NCBI RefSeq assembly: GCF_006363915.1
Contig: NZ_CP040946.1
Origin: Methylophilus medardensis
GTDB lineage: Bacteria > Pseudomonadota > Gammaproteobacteria > Burkholderiales > Methylophilaceae
Strand: one strand, 5' to 3'
Length of the DNA: 64,000 nt
Position 1 is the stretch's first letter, and every line of letters starts with the position of its first letter. Below the pieces are notes generated by a model. The model had not been told where the DNA came from. It saw only the letters and a list, made by a program, of their open reading frames with translations, and searched no databases. This document shows, in pieces, positions 18,921 through 27,129 of the stretch. The translations under genes were made by a program, and so were the position numbers.

Positions 18921-18928
18921 AAGCTATC

Positions 18929-18958
18929 GCATCCTTACGTTCTTTCTATTAAGGATGC
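18929..18958 (+). promoter_or_regulatory. Expression platform: hairpin hiding the thiC ribosome binding site
   Basis: GCATCCTTA (18929-18937) and TAAGGATGC (18950-18958) form a perfect 9-bp stem with a 12-base loop. The right arm contains the AAGGA ribosome binding site (18951-18955), six bases before the thiC ATG. This placement fits translational control: when TPP closes the aptamer, this hairpin would form and block initiation. Confidence 0.8.
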
Positions 18959-18961
18959 CCA

Positions 18962-20842
18962 ATGAACGCCATTGATAAAAATATCAAGTTTGTCAACGCA
19001 GATGCTAAAGTTGACGAAGCCGCTACCAAACCTTTTGCCAAATCGCGCAAAATTTATGTGCAAGGTTCCCGCCCTGATATTCAGGTGCCATTCCGTGAAA
19101 TTTCACTGAGCGATACGCCGTCTAGTTTTGGCGGCGATACTAATCCGCCTGTTGTAGTGTATGACACTTCAGGCCCGTACACGGACCCTAACGTCGATAT
19201 CGATATTCGAAATGGTTTGCCAGCCTTGCGTGCGACTTGGATTATGGAGCGCGGCGATGTTGAGCAACTGGATGGACCCACTTCTGCGTTTGGTCATCAG
19301 CGTTTAGTTGACCCCGAGTTGTCACAAATGCGCTTTAATCTGCATCGCAAGCCACTGCGTGCCAAAGCCGGCCAAAACGTCAGCCAAATGCACTACGCGC
19401 GCAAAGGCATCATCACGCCAGAGATGGAGTTTATTGCTATCCGCGAAAACCAGCGCCGTGAAAACATGAGTGATCTGTTGCAAACCCAACATCCTGGCCA
19501 CCACTTTGGGGCCAGCATTCCTCCGGTGATTACACCCGAATTTGTACGCGATGAAGTCGCCCGTGGCCGCGCGATTATTCCGGCGAACATCAACCATCCA
19601 GAAGTTGAGCCGATGATTATTGGCCGTAATTTTCTGGTCAAGATCAACGCCAACATTGGTAACTCCGCGTTGGGTTCTTCGATCTCTGAAGAAGTCGAAA
19701 AAATGGTTTGGGGGACACGTTGGGGCGGCGATACGGTGATGGATCTTTCCACTGGTAAAAACATTCACGAAACTCGCGAGTGGATCATCCGTAACTCACC
19801 GGTGCCTATTGGTACAGTGCCGATTTATCAAGCACTGGAAAAAGTGAACGGTAAAGCCGAAGATCTAACTTGGGAAATCTTCCGCGACACCTTGATCGAG
19901 CAAGCCGAACAAGGCGTTGACTATTTCACGATCCATGCCGGCGTGCGTCTGGCTTACATTCCAATGACGGCGAAGCGGATGACCGGTATCGTGTCACGCG
20001 GTGGCTCCATCATGGCGAAATGGTGTTTGGCCCATCATCAAGAGTCTTTCTTATACACCCACTTTGAAGACATCTGCGAGATCATGAAGCAATATGACGT
20101 GTCGTTCTCGCTGGGGGATGGCCTTCGTCCTGGCTCTATTTATGATGCCAACGATGAAGCGCAATTTGCCGAACTGAAAACATTGGGCGAACTGACCCAA
20201 ATCGCTTGGAAGCACGATGTGCAGTGCATGATCGAGGGCCCCGGCCATGTGCCGATGCACCTGATCAAAGAAAATATGGATCTGCAACTAGCGCATTGTG
20301 GCGAAGCCCCATTTTATACATTGGGACCCTTGACCACGGATATCGCGCCTGGCTATGACCACATTACCTCTGGCATTGGCGCCGCCATGATCGGCTGGTA
20401 CGGTTGTGCCATGCTGTGCTACGTGACCCCTAAAGAGCATCTGGGCTTGCCAGACAAAGAAGATGTGCGCGTCGGCATCATTACCTACAAAATTGCCGCC
20501 CACGCTGCGGATTTGGCCAAAGGTCATCCCGGCGCGCAGATTCGCGATAACGCGCTTTCTAAGGCGCGATTCGAGTTCCGCTGGGAAGATCAGTTTAATC
20601 TTGGTCTGGATCCTGAAAAGGCCAAAGAATTCCACGATGAAACCTTGCCACAAGAGGGCGCTAAACAAGCGCACTTCTGTTCCATGTGCGGTCCGCATTT
20701 CTGCTCAATGAAAATTACGCAAGACGTGCGCGACTATGCGGATAAATTAGGGGTGGATGCGCAAGCTGCGCTGCAAAAAGGCATGCAAGAAAAAGCGATC
20801 GAGTTTGTGAAAAAAGGCAGCGAAGTCTATCAAAAGGTGTAA
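18962..20842 (+). CDS. thiC: Phosphomethylpyrimidine synthase ThiC
   Basis: The 626-residue enzyme converts aminoimidazole ribotide to the hydroxymethylpyrimidine phosphate of thiamine by radical SAM chemistry. The C-terminal cluster motif CSMCGPHFCSMK (CxxCx4C) is present, as are the N-terminal ThiC-associated domain and the TIM barrel segments MHYARKGIITPEMEF and TIHAGVRLAYIPMTAKR. Length matches the proteobacterial form. It is a single-gene unit behind a TPP riboswitch, with a terminator 18 bases after the stop. Confidence 0.98.
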   Translation: MNAIDKNIKFVNADAKVDEAATKPFAKSRKIYVQGSRPDIQVPFREISLSDTPSSFGGDTNPPVVVYDTSGPYTDPNVDIDIRNGLPALRATWIMERGDVEQLDGPTSAFGHQRLVDPELSQMRFNLHRKPLRAKAGQNVSQMHYARKGIITPEMEFIAIRENQRRENMSDLLQTQHPGHHFGASIPPVITPEFVRDEVARGRAIIPANINHPEVEPMIIGRNFLVKINANIGNSALGSSISEEVEKMVWGTRWGGDTVMDLSTGKNIHETREWIIRNSPVPIGTVPIYQALEKVNGKAEDLTWEIFRDTLIEQAEQGVDYFTIHAGVRLAYIPMTAKRMTGIVSRGGSIMAKWCLAHHQESFLYTHFEDICEIMKQYDVSFSLGDGLRPGSIYDANDEAQFAELKTLGELTQIAWKHDVQCMIEGPGHVPMHLIKENMDLQLAHCGEAPFYTLGPLTTDIAPGYDHITSGIGAAMIGWYGCAMLCYVTPKEHLGLPDKEDVRVGIITYKIAAHAADLAKGHPGAQIRDNALSKARFEFRWEDQFNLGLDPEKAKEFHDETLPQEGAKQAHFCSMCGPHFCSMKITQDVRDYADKLGVDAQAALQKGMQEKAIEFVKKGSEVYQKV

Positions 20843-20860
20843 TGCCGGACAGCGCTAAAC

Positions 20861-20885
20861 AGCCAGCAGTGATGCTGGCTTTTTT
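20861..20885 (+). terminator. Intrinsic terminator after thiC
   Basis: AGCCAGCA and TGCTGGCT (20861-20868 and 20873-20880) form a perfect 8-bp stem with a GTGA loop, followed by a run of T. Confidence 0.9.
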
Positions 20886-21089
20886 ATGTGCATGCGAGCC
20901 GCAACATCTTAAAAATGCTGCTTGTTGGACACGGTTTGCCTTGGCCGATCAGCGCTTACGCGACTACTCGGTTTGGTCGACTGGCGCTCACGCGACTATT
21001 TGGCATGTGTTTTCCACGTTTATTGATCGATTCTCGGCCTGCATGGCGCGCTATAGTCCAAGATCTACAAAGCGGCTGAGGCATATGGC

Positions 21090-22745
21090 ATGGCGGATAA
21101 TCTACAAAGCAGTATCGTGCGGGATTTTCGACAAACCTTGTTGTGGCCGATACAGTTAATGACTGAACAGCATCAAGGCCGTGCCGTGGAGCATCCATGG
21201 CAATTGCTGAAAGCCGCACCCAACACGCCTTGGACCGAGATTCAGGATGAGTTTTTACAACATTCTCCTCATCTGAGCGAAACCCGTTATCAAGAATTCG
21301 TCACTTTTTTACCGTTCGCGCAGCGCTTTCTATACGGTGAGGGCAAGCATGGCCGAGAAGCTGGCGGCTATGGTGAGTCGCCCATTCATATTTTCACCCG
21401 CAATGATATTTCACTAGTGCGCATCACGCTCCAAGACGACATCGAACCCTTGATGTTGCGCGTTTCGCACGTCGAGTTGTATTTCTTTTTTGACATTGAT
21501 GTGGCCATGCTGGCCTTTGAGGTCACCGGAAAAGATCTGCCGTTACATGCGGCCATGGAGGTGATGTATCGCCTAGGCCGCACCTACCCGAACTATTGGG
21601 ATGACACCGGTGAGGGTGGCCACTGCGCCAAGCGGATTGAATGGCTGGATGCGCATGGGCAGGTGATTGCACGTTCTGATTATGAGGATAAGCAGCGTTA
21701 CCTTGCTTATGTCAAAGAGAATCATGTGCCTTGCGTTTCGTTGCACTGGTTGGCATTGTTACAGCCTTTGGTGCCGCATTATTCAGATCAGGCGGGTGAC
21801 TTACGTTATCGTGAAATTGAATATCAGCGCATGCCACTGATGGCTTATCTGTCGTTTGACGATGTGCGTCAACTAAGTCGGGGTGACCTGATTCGACTCG
21901 GTTTGGTCTGCCAGCCTTGGAATTCCGATACGCTGCCTTTTACCGAGCAGTTTTTGCAGGATTTTGAAAAACATAATTGTTACGACCGCTATTGGGATGA
22001 AAGTCGTCAGGATGCTTGGAGCAGCACCCGCATCATGTGCACTGGACAAAATTTTGTGGTGGTGGGTAGCCAGCAGCATCGTGTATTTACTAATGAGAAA
22101 ACCGGCATCAAACGTCACTATCAAAACCAGTATTTTTTGCTGTTTTTAATTGCGCACTTTCAAAAAGCGGCTTTACTGATGCTCTCTGACCGCATGGTGC
22201 AAGCGATCAGTCGCCTCGACATTCAGAGTGAGGACTCGGTGAAGAATTTCCGTCATCGCATCCGCAATGCCACGGCCGTGTTTTTAAGATTTACCCACCG
22301 CTATTGGTTTGAGACGGTTTCTGACCAAGCCGTGGCCAAAGATCTGTTTGCGCTCATGCTTAGGCAGCTGGATTCTGTCAGCTTGTTCGAAAAAACCCGT
22401 CGCAGGATTATGGACATGGCGGAGTATCTCGAAGGTGAAGAGATCAAACGTCAAGCCGATACCGTGGTTCGGCTGACGGTGGTCACCATTTTGGGCTTAA
22501 TCGGCACCATGACCACCGGCTTGCTCGGCATGAATCTGATTGATTTGACACAGTCCAGCTTGCTGGAAAAATTAGGTTACTTCAGCATCGTATTTATCCC
22601 GGTCAGTCTGCTTACGTTCTACACCGTGATTAAATCCAGAAGGCTGTCACTTTTTCTCGATGCCCTCTCAAATGAAGGCGCTGGCCTTGGATACAAGCTG
22701 GTGAAGCTAAAAAATGTATGGATTGGAAGATTGGATGAACGTTGA
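21090..22745 (+). CDS. Large CorA-like membrane protein with GMN motif
   Basis: The 551-residue protein ends in a CorA-type module: residues about 461-484 form a first membrane helix ending in the GMN motif (480-482), followed by a second helix at about 497-515 and a basic tail. GMN at the mouth of the pore is the hallmark of CorA/Mrs2/ZntB metal channels. The roughly 460-residue cytoplasmic part is much longer than in E. coli CorA (316 in total) and I recognise no other domain in it, though the region before the first helix (EKTRRRIMDMAEYLEGEEIKRQADTVVRL) is helical as in CorA stalks. Divalent cation transport is inferred from the motif only. GAGG precedes the ATG. Confidence 0.7.
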   Translation: MADNLQSSIVRDFRQTLLWPIQLMTEQHQGRAVEHPWQLLKAAPNTPWTEIQDEFLQHSPHLSETRYQEFVTFLPFAQRFLYGEGKHGREAGGYGESPIHIFTRNDISLVRITLQDDIEPLMLRVSHVELYFFFDIDVAMLAFEVTGKDLPLHAAMEVMYRLGRTYPNYWDDTGEGGHCAKRIEWLDAHGQVIARSDYEDKQRYLAYVKENHVPCVSLHWLALLQPLVPHYSDQAGDLRYREIEYQRMPLMAYLSFDDVRQLSRGDLIRLGLVCQPWNSDTLPFTEQFLQDFEKHNCYDRYWDESRQDAWSSTRIMCTGQNFVVVGSQQHRVFTNEKTGIKRHYQNQYFLLFLIAHFQKAALLMLSDRMVQAISRLDIQSEDSVKNFRHRIRNATAVFLRFTHRYWFETVSDQAVAKDLFALMLRQLDSVSLFEKTRRRIMDMAEYLEGEEIKRQADTVVRLTVVTILGLIGTMTTGLLGMNLIDLTQSSLLEKLGYFSIVFIPVSLLTFYTVIKSRRLSLFLDALSNEGAGLGYKLVKLKNVWIGRLDER

Positions 22746-23276
22746 GTCTGGTCTCGATACGATAGCGCTCGCATCTGCTTAGTTTGGTGCTTTAGCTTCG
22801 TTGAGTAAGCCTTTTCCATCGATGCAGAATGTACGTTTGATGTTAGCCATTACCAACCTCGCATTCGTTTCTATGAATATAGTCGCTCTATTCACTACAA
22901 AACCGTCAGATCCTTCCCTAAACGGCTATTCAATATGAAAGATGACATCCAACATGCCTATGTTTGGTGTTAGCACATCTAGATTAACCATGGTCGCCGA
23001 TGCCTTGCGGCAAGCGAATTAAGATCGACGCGTATTCGCTTAAAACATTGCGTGCCTACTCGATAGATTCAGTGGCTGGTTTAACTTCCATACATTATTT
23101 AGCGAATTCAAAGCGCATCCATCCGCCATCGTATATGCCGTTAGGTATATACCGAACTACCTATATCGAGAGATTCATTCTTGCCTTGATGAATGCAAAA
23201 TGCAATGCATCGTGATTGAACAAACCTGTAAACGAGAAGACAGCAATCACATACCGTTCATTCAAGGAGAGATCGC
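22746..23276. other. 531-base gap without a supported gene
   Basis: No open frame here has both a ribosome binding site and plausible composition. An 8-bp inverted repeat AAGCGAAT/ATTCGCTT (23012-23019 and 23034-23041) is the only clear structure. The promoter of the secreted tandem genes should lie in the right half; I see no convincing promoter motif. Confidence 0.5.
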
Positions 23277-23543
23277 ATGAGAAACATCATTTTTGCATCC
23301 GTTTTAGTTTCTGGTTTAGCCATGACTTTGCCAGCGATGGCATCTGAGCATGCAGTCAATGTCGCAAGTAATACCCATGCGCAACAGTTTTTGAGTAAGC
23401 GTTCTTATGCGCAGCCTTTAGTGGCATCCAAGACTGCTGCTGAGCAGGCTTGGGTGGGTGCTTCACTGATGGTTGGGCAAGACAACGCGTTGAAACAGCA
23501 GCAGGTAATGAAAATGCACATGATAGGTAAACGTGCCTATTAG
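23277..23543 (+). CDS. Small secreted protein, tandem family copy 1
   Basis: I do not recognise a family. The 88-residue product has a signal peptide (ending ALPAMA or AMASE region, about residue 22) and a mature part that aligns with its neighbour at 23640. Shared positions follow the pattern F..KR.Y..PLV..K..AEQ.WVGASL.VGQ..ALKQQ..MK.HMIGKRAY. AAGGAGA lies before the ATG. The mature protein is rich in Gln, Lys and Ala with a conserved C-terminus HMIGKRAY. Location should be periplasmic or outside the cell. The function is unknown. Confidence 0.75.
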   Translation: MRNIIFASVLVSGLAMTLPAMASEHAVNVASNTHAQQFLSKRSYAQPLVASKTAAEQAWVGASLMVGQDNALKQQQVMKMHMIGKRAY

Positions 23544-23639
23544 TCAGGTTGTTGTCAGCCTGTTGTGCAAACATGATTAAACCTTGTTGCGATGATGACA
23601 GGGCACGATTGAAAAATTTACAAATAAAGGAGCATTAAA

Positions 23640-23903
23640 ATGAGCAAACTCTTATTGGCAGTTTTTATGGTCTTCGGTGTGATGGTGAATGTGCAAGCGG
23701 CAGAGGTAGGCGGTGATGCCGGAGTCCGTAATTTGCATCACAAAAACTTTGCGGGTCAGCGCCCATATGTAAATCCTCTGGTATTTGCGAAAGCGGATGC
23801 TGAACAGCCTTGGGTGGGCGCTTCGCTGGTGGTTGGGCAAGAACAGGCACTGAAACAGCAGCACACGATGAAATTGCACATGATTGGAAAACGTGCTTTT
23901 TAG
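23640..23903 (+). CDS. Small secreted protein, tandem family copy 2
   Basis: This 87-residue paralogue of the preceding gene has its own strong ribosome binding site (AAAGGAG) and a signal peptide ending VQAAE (about residue 20). Mature landmarks are NLHHKNFAGQRPYVNPLV, AEQPWVGASLVVGQ, ALKQQHTMKLHMIGKRAF. Identity with copy 1 is high in the last 35 residues and low in the signal peptide, so the conserved unit is the secreted part. The 96-base gap between copies holds no terminator, so they may share a transcript. Confidence 0.75.
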   Translation: MSKLLLAVFMVFGVMVNVQAAEVGGDAGVRNLHHKNFAGQRPYVNPLVFAKADAEQPWVGASLVVGQEQALKQQHTMKLHMIGKRAF

Positions 23904-23984
23904 TCAATGGTGATTGGGGGTGAAGGCCCACTCAAGGTAAACCTGAGTGGACCTATTGACTCTCAAGTAATCAAGCAGCAAACA

Positions 23985-24182
23985 ATGCGTAAATTACGCA
24001 TCGCGGAAATGATGGCATTCGGATTGGTTGCCAATGTGCATGCAAGTAACTTATCTGAAAATGAAACTGATGTTCGTAACCTGCATCAGAAAAACTTTAC
24101 TGGCTAGCGCCCCTACGGTAAAGACTTGGAAGCGAAGCCGCAAAGCCTAGAGGCAGAGTGGGAGGGCTGGTATTGTGACTAG
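23985..24182 (+). pseudogene. Broken third copy of the secreted tandem family
   Basis: The frame opens with an ATG and a signal-like stretch ending ANVHAS, followed by DVRNLHQKNFTG, which matches copy 2 (GVRNLHHKNFAGQ). The next codon is TAG (24105-24107) where copy 2 has CAG for Gln. Reading on gives RPYGKDLEAK, still homologous to RPYVNPLVFAK, then alignment is lost, with a stop at 24180-24182. The C-terminal HMIGKRAF motif is gone. No good ribosome binding site is seen. It is best read as a decayed duplicate. Confidence 0.75.
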
Positions 24183-24285
24183 CACACCAGATAAAGGCTA
24201 CGATACACACCATTAGATGCATCTAAAAAAGCGTCCATGCATTCGAGCGCTATCAGATCAATGAACAACACAGCCCTTGAACATA

Positions 24286-24312
24286 CCCCGCATTTGCGGG
24301 GTTTTGTTTTTT
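24286..24312 (+). terminator. Intrinsic terminator after the secreted tandem family
   Basis: CCCCGC (24286-24291) and GCGGGG (24296-24301) pair around ATTT and are followed by TTTTGTTTTTT. It is the first terminator after the three tandem copies, supporting one transcript for the group. Confidence 0.8.
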
Positions 24313-24318
24313 AGGGGG

Positions 24319-24852
24319 TTATTCTTTTAAAATCACTGGGCTGATTTCGAAGCTGCCGCCATCGTGACTGACCAGTATCTGACCATCTTGAATCGTAAAG
24401 CTTACTGACAGGTTGCGTGCAGCGGCAGCACTCAGTTGTTCAGTTTCTGGCAGATTAATTACCGTGACATTGTTTAACTTCAGCATCGCTTTGCTGTTTT
24501 GCGCCCACCACATTTCGGCTGTGCGGCCACCATAAAGCACTTGAATGACATGATTAGCGCGGCCACAGGCTTTGCGAATTTCACGCTCATCTGGCAAGCC
24601 AACACAAATCCAAGTTTGAATCGCGCCTGTCAAATCTTTTTGCCATAGATCAGGTTCAGTTTCATCACTGAGTCCATTGCCGAATTGCAAGGCTTCTTCT
24701 GCGTACAGCACAAAGGCAAGCAGGCGTACCATCAGTCGCTCATCGGTCTCGGAGGGATGTTTTGCCAGCGTCAGGCTGTGTTGTTGGTAATAATGTCTAT
24801 CCATGTCGGCGATATTGACATCGATTTTATAAATGGTGGATTTGAGTGCCAT
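24319..24852 (-). CDS. yaeQ: YaeQ family protein
   Basis: The 177-residue product starts ALKSTIYKIDVNIADMDRHYY and contains HPSETDERLMVRLLAF, DLTGAIQTWICVGLPDER and VIQVLYGGRTAEMWW, all typical of YaeQ. The family has a PD-(D/E)XK nuclease-like fold with no settled function in the cell. I take the ATG at 24852, which gives family length; the frame stays open upstream but the added residues are not YaeQ-like. Confidence 0.92.
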   Translation of the reverse strand: MALKSTIYKIDVNIADMDRHYYQQHSLTLAKHPSETDERLMVRLLAFVLYAEEALQFGNGLSDETEPDLWQKDLTGAIQTWICVGLPDEREIRKACGRANHVIQVLYGGRTAEMWWAQNSKAMLKLNNVTVINLPETEQLSAAAARNLSVSFTIQDGQILVSHDGGSFEISPVILKE

Positions 24853-24984
24853 GTTTGTCTGCAATTGGGATGAATCGTGCTGCGAGTATAGCAAACCCTG
24901 AACAGGCCAAGCGGGTCGTGGGCGTGCTTGTATGCGGCTAGATACAATAAATGCCTTGTTTTTTATCAAAAAGCCCTTAAAATA

Positions 24985-25004
24985 AAAATGAAACGTTTTG
25001 TTTT
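24985..25004. promoter_or_regulatory. Candidate operator for the TetR regulator
   Basis: AAAATGAAAC GTTTTGTTTT is a 20-bp imperfect palindrome (eight of ten pairs match) centred on ACGT between yaeQ and the tetR gene. Its size and place, 26 bases before the regulator start, fit a TetR autoregulatory site. Assignment is by position only. Confidence 0.4.
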
Positions 25005-25029
25005 TATTTAAGGGATATTGCACGTTTTC

Positions 25030-25701
25030 ATGTCCACACCGATCGAAATCGCCAGTAAAGTCAAAGTTGGCCGCCCAAAGTCAGGCACGGCGCAAGAGCG
25101 ACATGCCCATTTATTGGAGCATTCCCTGCATATTTTTATGACAGAAGGCGTGGCTAATACCAGCATGGCGCGTATTGCCGCTGCCTGTAGTGTGTCAACA
25201 CGGACCATTTACAAACGATTTAGTAATAAATACGAACTGCTGATTGCGGCAATGAAGCACATGGTGGAGCAGGATGTGTCGGCGATGTTTCAGCTTGAAA
25301 ATTTGCAGCAGCAATCGTTGGAGCAGGTGCTCACTGATATCGGCCGGTTTATTTTGAACCGAGTGCTAGAGCCCCGGATGCTGTCATTCTTTCGGATAGC
25401 CGTGGCCGAGGTAGCCCATTTGCCAGAGCTATCGCGGGCGATGACAGTGGTGGGCCCCGAGCGTATCCATCAAATGTTGGCAGACGTTTTTAGCACCTAT
25501 GCGCGCAAGGGACAGCTGCCCGAACAGAATTTTCTGCTGGCGGCAGAGTCCTATTGCGAGCTATTGATATCTGGGCCTAGAAGAAGGGCTTTGTTTGGCA
25601 TGCAGCCTGCCGATTGGGATGTTGAAGCGCATATTCAATTTGTTGTGCAATTGTTTTTAAAGGGGTTGCAGGGAATGGAGCCGCAAAATGTTGGGCATTA
25701 A
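25030..25701 (+). CDS. TetR/AcrR family repressor of the efflux operon
   Basis: The product has about 223 residues. The N-terminal helix-turn-helix is seen in HLLEHSLHIFMTEGVANTSMARIAAACSV-type residues followed by STRTIYKRFSNKYELL; the C-terminal part resembles the ligand-binding domain of AefR-like regulators. Start choice is uncertain: AAGGGA at 25009-25015 is close to a TTG at 25018 and far from the ATG at 25030. Its end overlaps the next gene by 14 bases, so it is co-transcribed with the RND genes and probably represses them until a toxic ligand binds. Confidence 0.88.
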   Translation: MSTPIEIASKVKVGRPKSGTAQERHAHLLEHSLHIFMTEGVANTSMARIAAACSVSTRTIYKRFSNKYELLIAAMKHMVEQDVSAMFQLENLQQQSLEQVLTDIGRFILNRVLEPRMLSFFRIAVAEVAHLPELSRAMTVVGPERIHQMLADVFSTYARKGQLPEQNFLLAAESYCELLISGPRRRALFGMQPADWDVEAHIQFVVQLFLKGLQGMEPQNVGH

Positions 25702-27124
25702 TATAAAGCACTGGTGGTGGTTATTATTACCGCTGGCTGGTTGCTCGGTGATTGATGAATATATTCGCCCGCCTTTAGCCACCCCGGCACAATGGCAAAC
25801 GCCACGCCCGCATGACGGCTCTGTGAACGGGCTGAAAAATTGGTGGGCACAGTTTCATGATCCGGTGTTAGACCAACTGTTGGCTGATGCGCAGCAGGAT
25901 AATCCCTCACTAGACATTGCCCTGGCAAATATCCGGGTGGCGCGTGCGAATGTGCAGTCTACCCGGGCGCAAGGGATTCCTGACCTCTCTAGCACCAGCA
26001 GCATCAACAAAAGCAAAGGCGGCGGCGGCGGCGCTTTTCCAGCCAGCACCATTGAGGTCGACTCGATTTCGTTGGATGCGAGTTGGGAGCTCGATTTGTT
26101 TGGTAAGGTAAAAGCGGCCAAACAAGCAGCCAAAGCACAGCTCGAGGCCAAGAAAATTGCATGGCATGATGCGCGCCTGACCCTAGCGGCTGAAGTCGCA
26201 AATAATTATGTGAATTATCGCGCTTGTCAGGCCTCGGTGGCTGCATTAAAACAAGCCTTGGATTCGCGGGCAGAAACAGCGCGCTTAACCGGCATTTCTG
26301 CCAAAGCAGGCTTTACTGCGCCAGCAGATTTGGCGTTAGCCGAGGCGGCCACGCGCGCCAGTGAATCGACGCTGGATGGTCAGCAAGCAGAGTGTGACGG
26401 CCTGATCAAAGCGCTGGTCGCTTTAACCAATCAGCCCGAAGCCAGCTTGCGCATGCAATTGGCGCAGGGGCCGCAAACATTGCCACAACCCGCCATGTTT
26501 GACGTCGAGACCTTGCCAGCGCAGTTGCTGGTGCGTCGGCCCGATTTGGCAATCGATGAGCGCAATCTGGCTGAAGCAAGTGCCAACATTGGTGTGGCGA
26601 AAGCCCAGCTTTACCCGAGTTTGAGCCTCACGGGCTCAATTGGCTATCGCCGGACCAACTTTAATGGCACGGTCACGCGCACCGACTCCTGGTCGTATGG
26701 CCCTAGCCTGAAATTGCCGATTTTTGATGGAGGCACTTTGCGCGCTGATCTGGCTGAAGCCCGTGCTAATTTTGATAGCCTATTGGCCACTTATCAACAA
26801 GATGTGCGCAATGCGGTGAAAGAGGTCGAGCAGGCCTTGGTCAATCTGAATAGTGCAAGTCGTCGTGCGCAGTCTGAGCAGGCGAGTGCCCAACAATATC
26901 AGCAATATTTTTCAGCCGCAGAAATCAACTGGAAGTCTGGGGGCCTAGATTTGCTCTCGCTTGAAGATGCGCGTCGCCAAAAAATCACAGCTGAGTTGAA
27001 TTTGATTACGCAGCAAAAAAATCGCGTCCTTCAGTGGATCGCCTTATATAAGGCATTTGGCGGCGATTGGCTGGAAACGCAGAATACGGTTAAACCGCCA
27101 CTGAAACCCATCGAAAAAAGGTAA
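25688..27124 (+). CDS. RND efflux outer membrane lipoprotein (OprM/NodT family)
   Basis: The 478-residue protein begins with a lipoprotein signal (LLLPLAGC) and has the two OEP repeats of the TolC/OprM fold; LLVRRPDLAIDERNLAEASANIGVAKAQLYPSLSLTGS is the usual NodT-type signature. It forms the outer membrane channel of the pump. A GGAG eight bases before the ATG supports the start, which lies inside the end of the tetR gene. Confidence 0.94.
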   Translation: MLGINIKHWWWLLLPLAGCSVIDEYIRPPLATPAQWQTPRPHDGSVNGLKNWWAQFHDPVLDQLLADAQQDNPSLDIALANIRVARANVQSTRAQGIPDLSSTSSINKSKGGGGGAFPASTIEVDSISLDASWELDLFGKVKAAKQAAKAQLEAKKIAWHDARLTLAAEVANNYVNYRACQASVAALKQALDSRAETARLTGISAKAGFTAPADLALAEAATRASESTLDGQQAECDGLIKALVALTNQPEASLRMQLAQGPQTLPQPAMFDVETLPAQLLVRRPDLAIDERNLAEASANIGVAKAQLYPSLSLTGSIGYRRTNFNGTVTRTDSWSYGPSLKLPIFDGGTLRADLAEARANFDSLLATYQQDVRNAVKEVEQALVNLNSASRRAQSEQASAQQYQQYFSAAEINWKSGGLDLLSLEDARRQKITAELNLITQQKNRVLQWIALYKAFGGDWLETQNTVKPPLKPIEKR

Positions 27125-27129
27125 GAAGC

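Noticed and set aside
20842..21159. Plus-strand frame from the thiC stop into the CorA-like gene
   Set aside because: It crosses the thiC terminator and overlaps the start of the CorA-like gene in another frame; no ribosome binding site.
22779..22850. 23-codon minus-strand frame with a GAGG nearby
   Set aside because: The ribosome binding site is weak, the peptide has no feature, and nothing marks its 3' end. Kept only as a note.
23000..23215. 71-codon frame in the gap before the secreted tandem genes
   Set aside because: No ribosome binding site and no signal, domain or composition bias; the gap has many such chance frames.
24853..25023. Upstream extension of yaeQ to 25023
   Set aside because: The added 57 residues do not resemble YaeQ and would cover the tetR promoter region; the ATG at 24852 gives family length.
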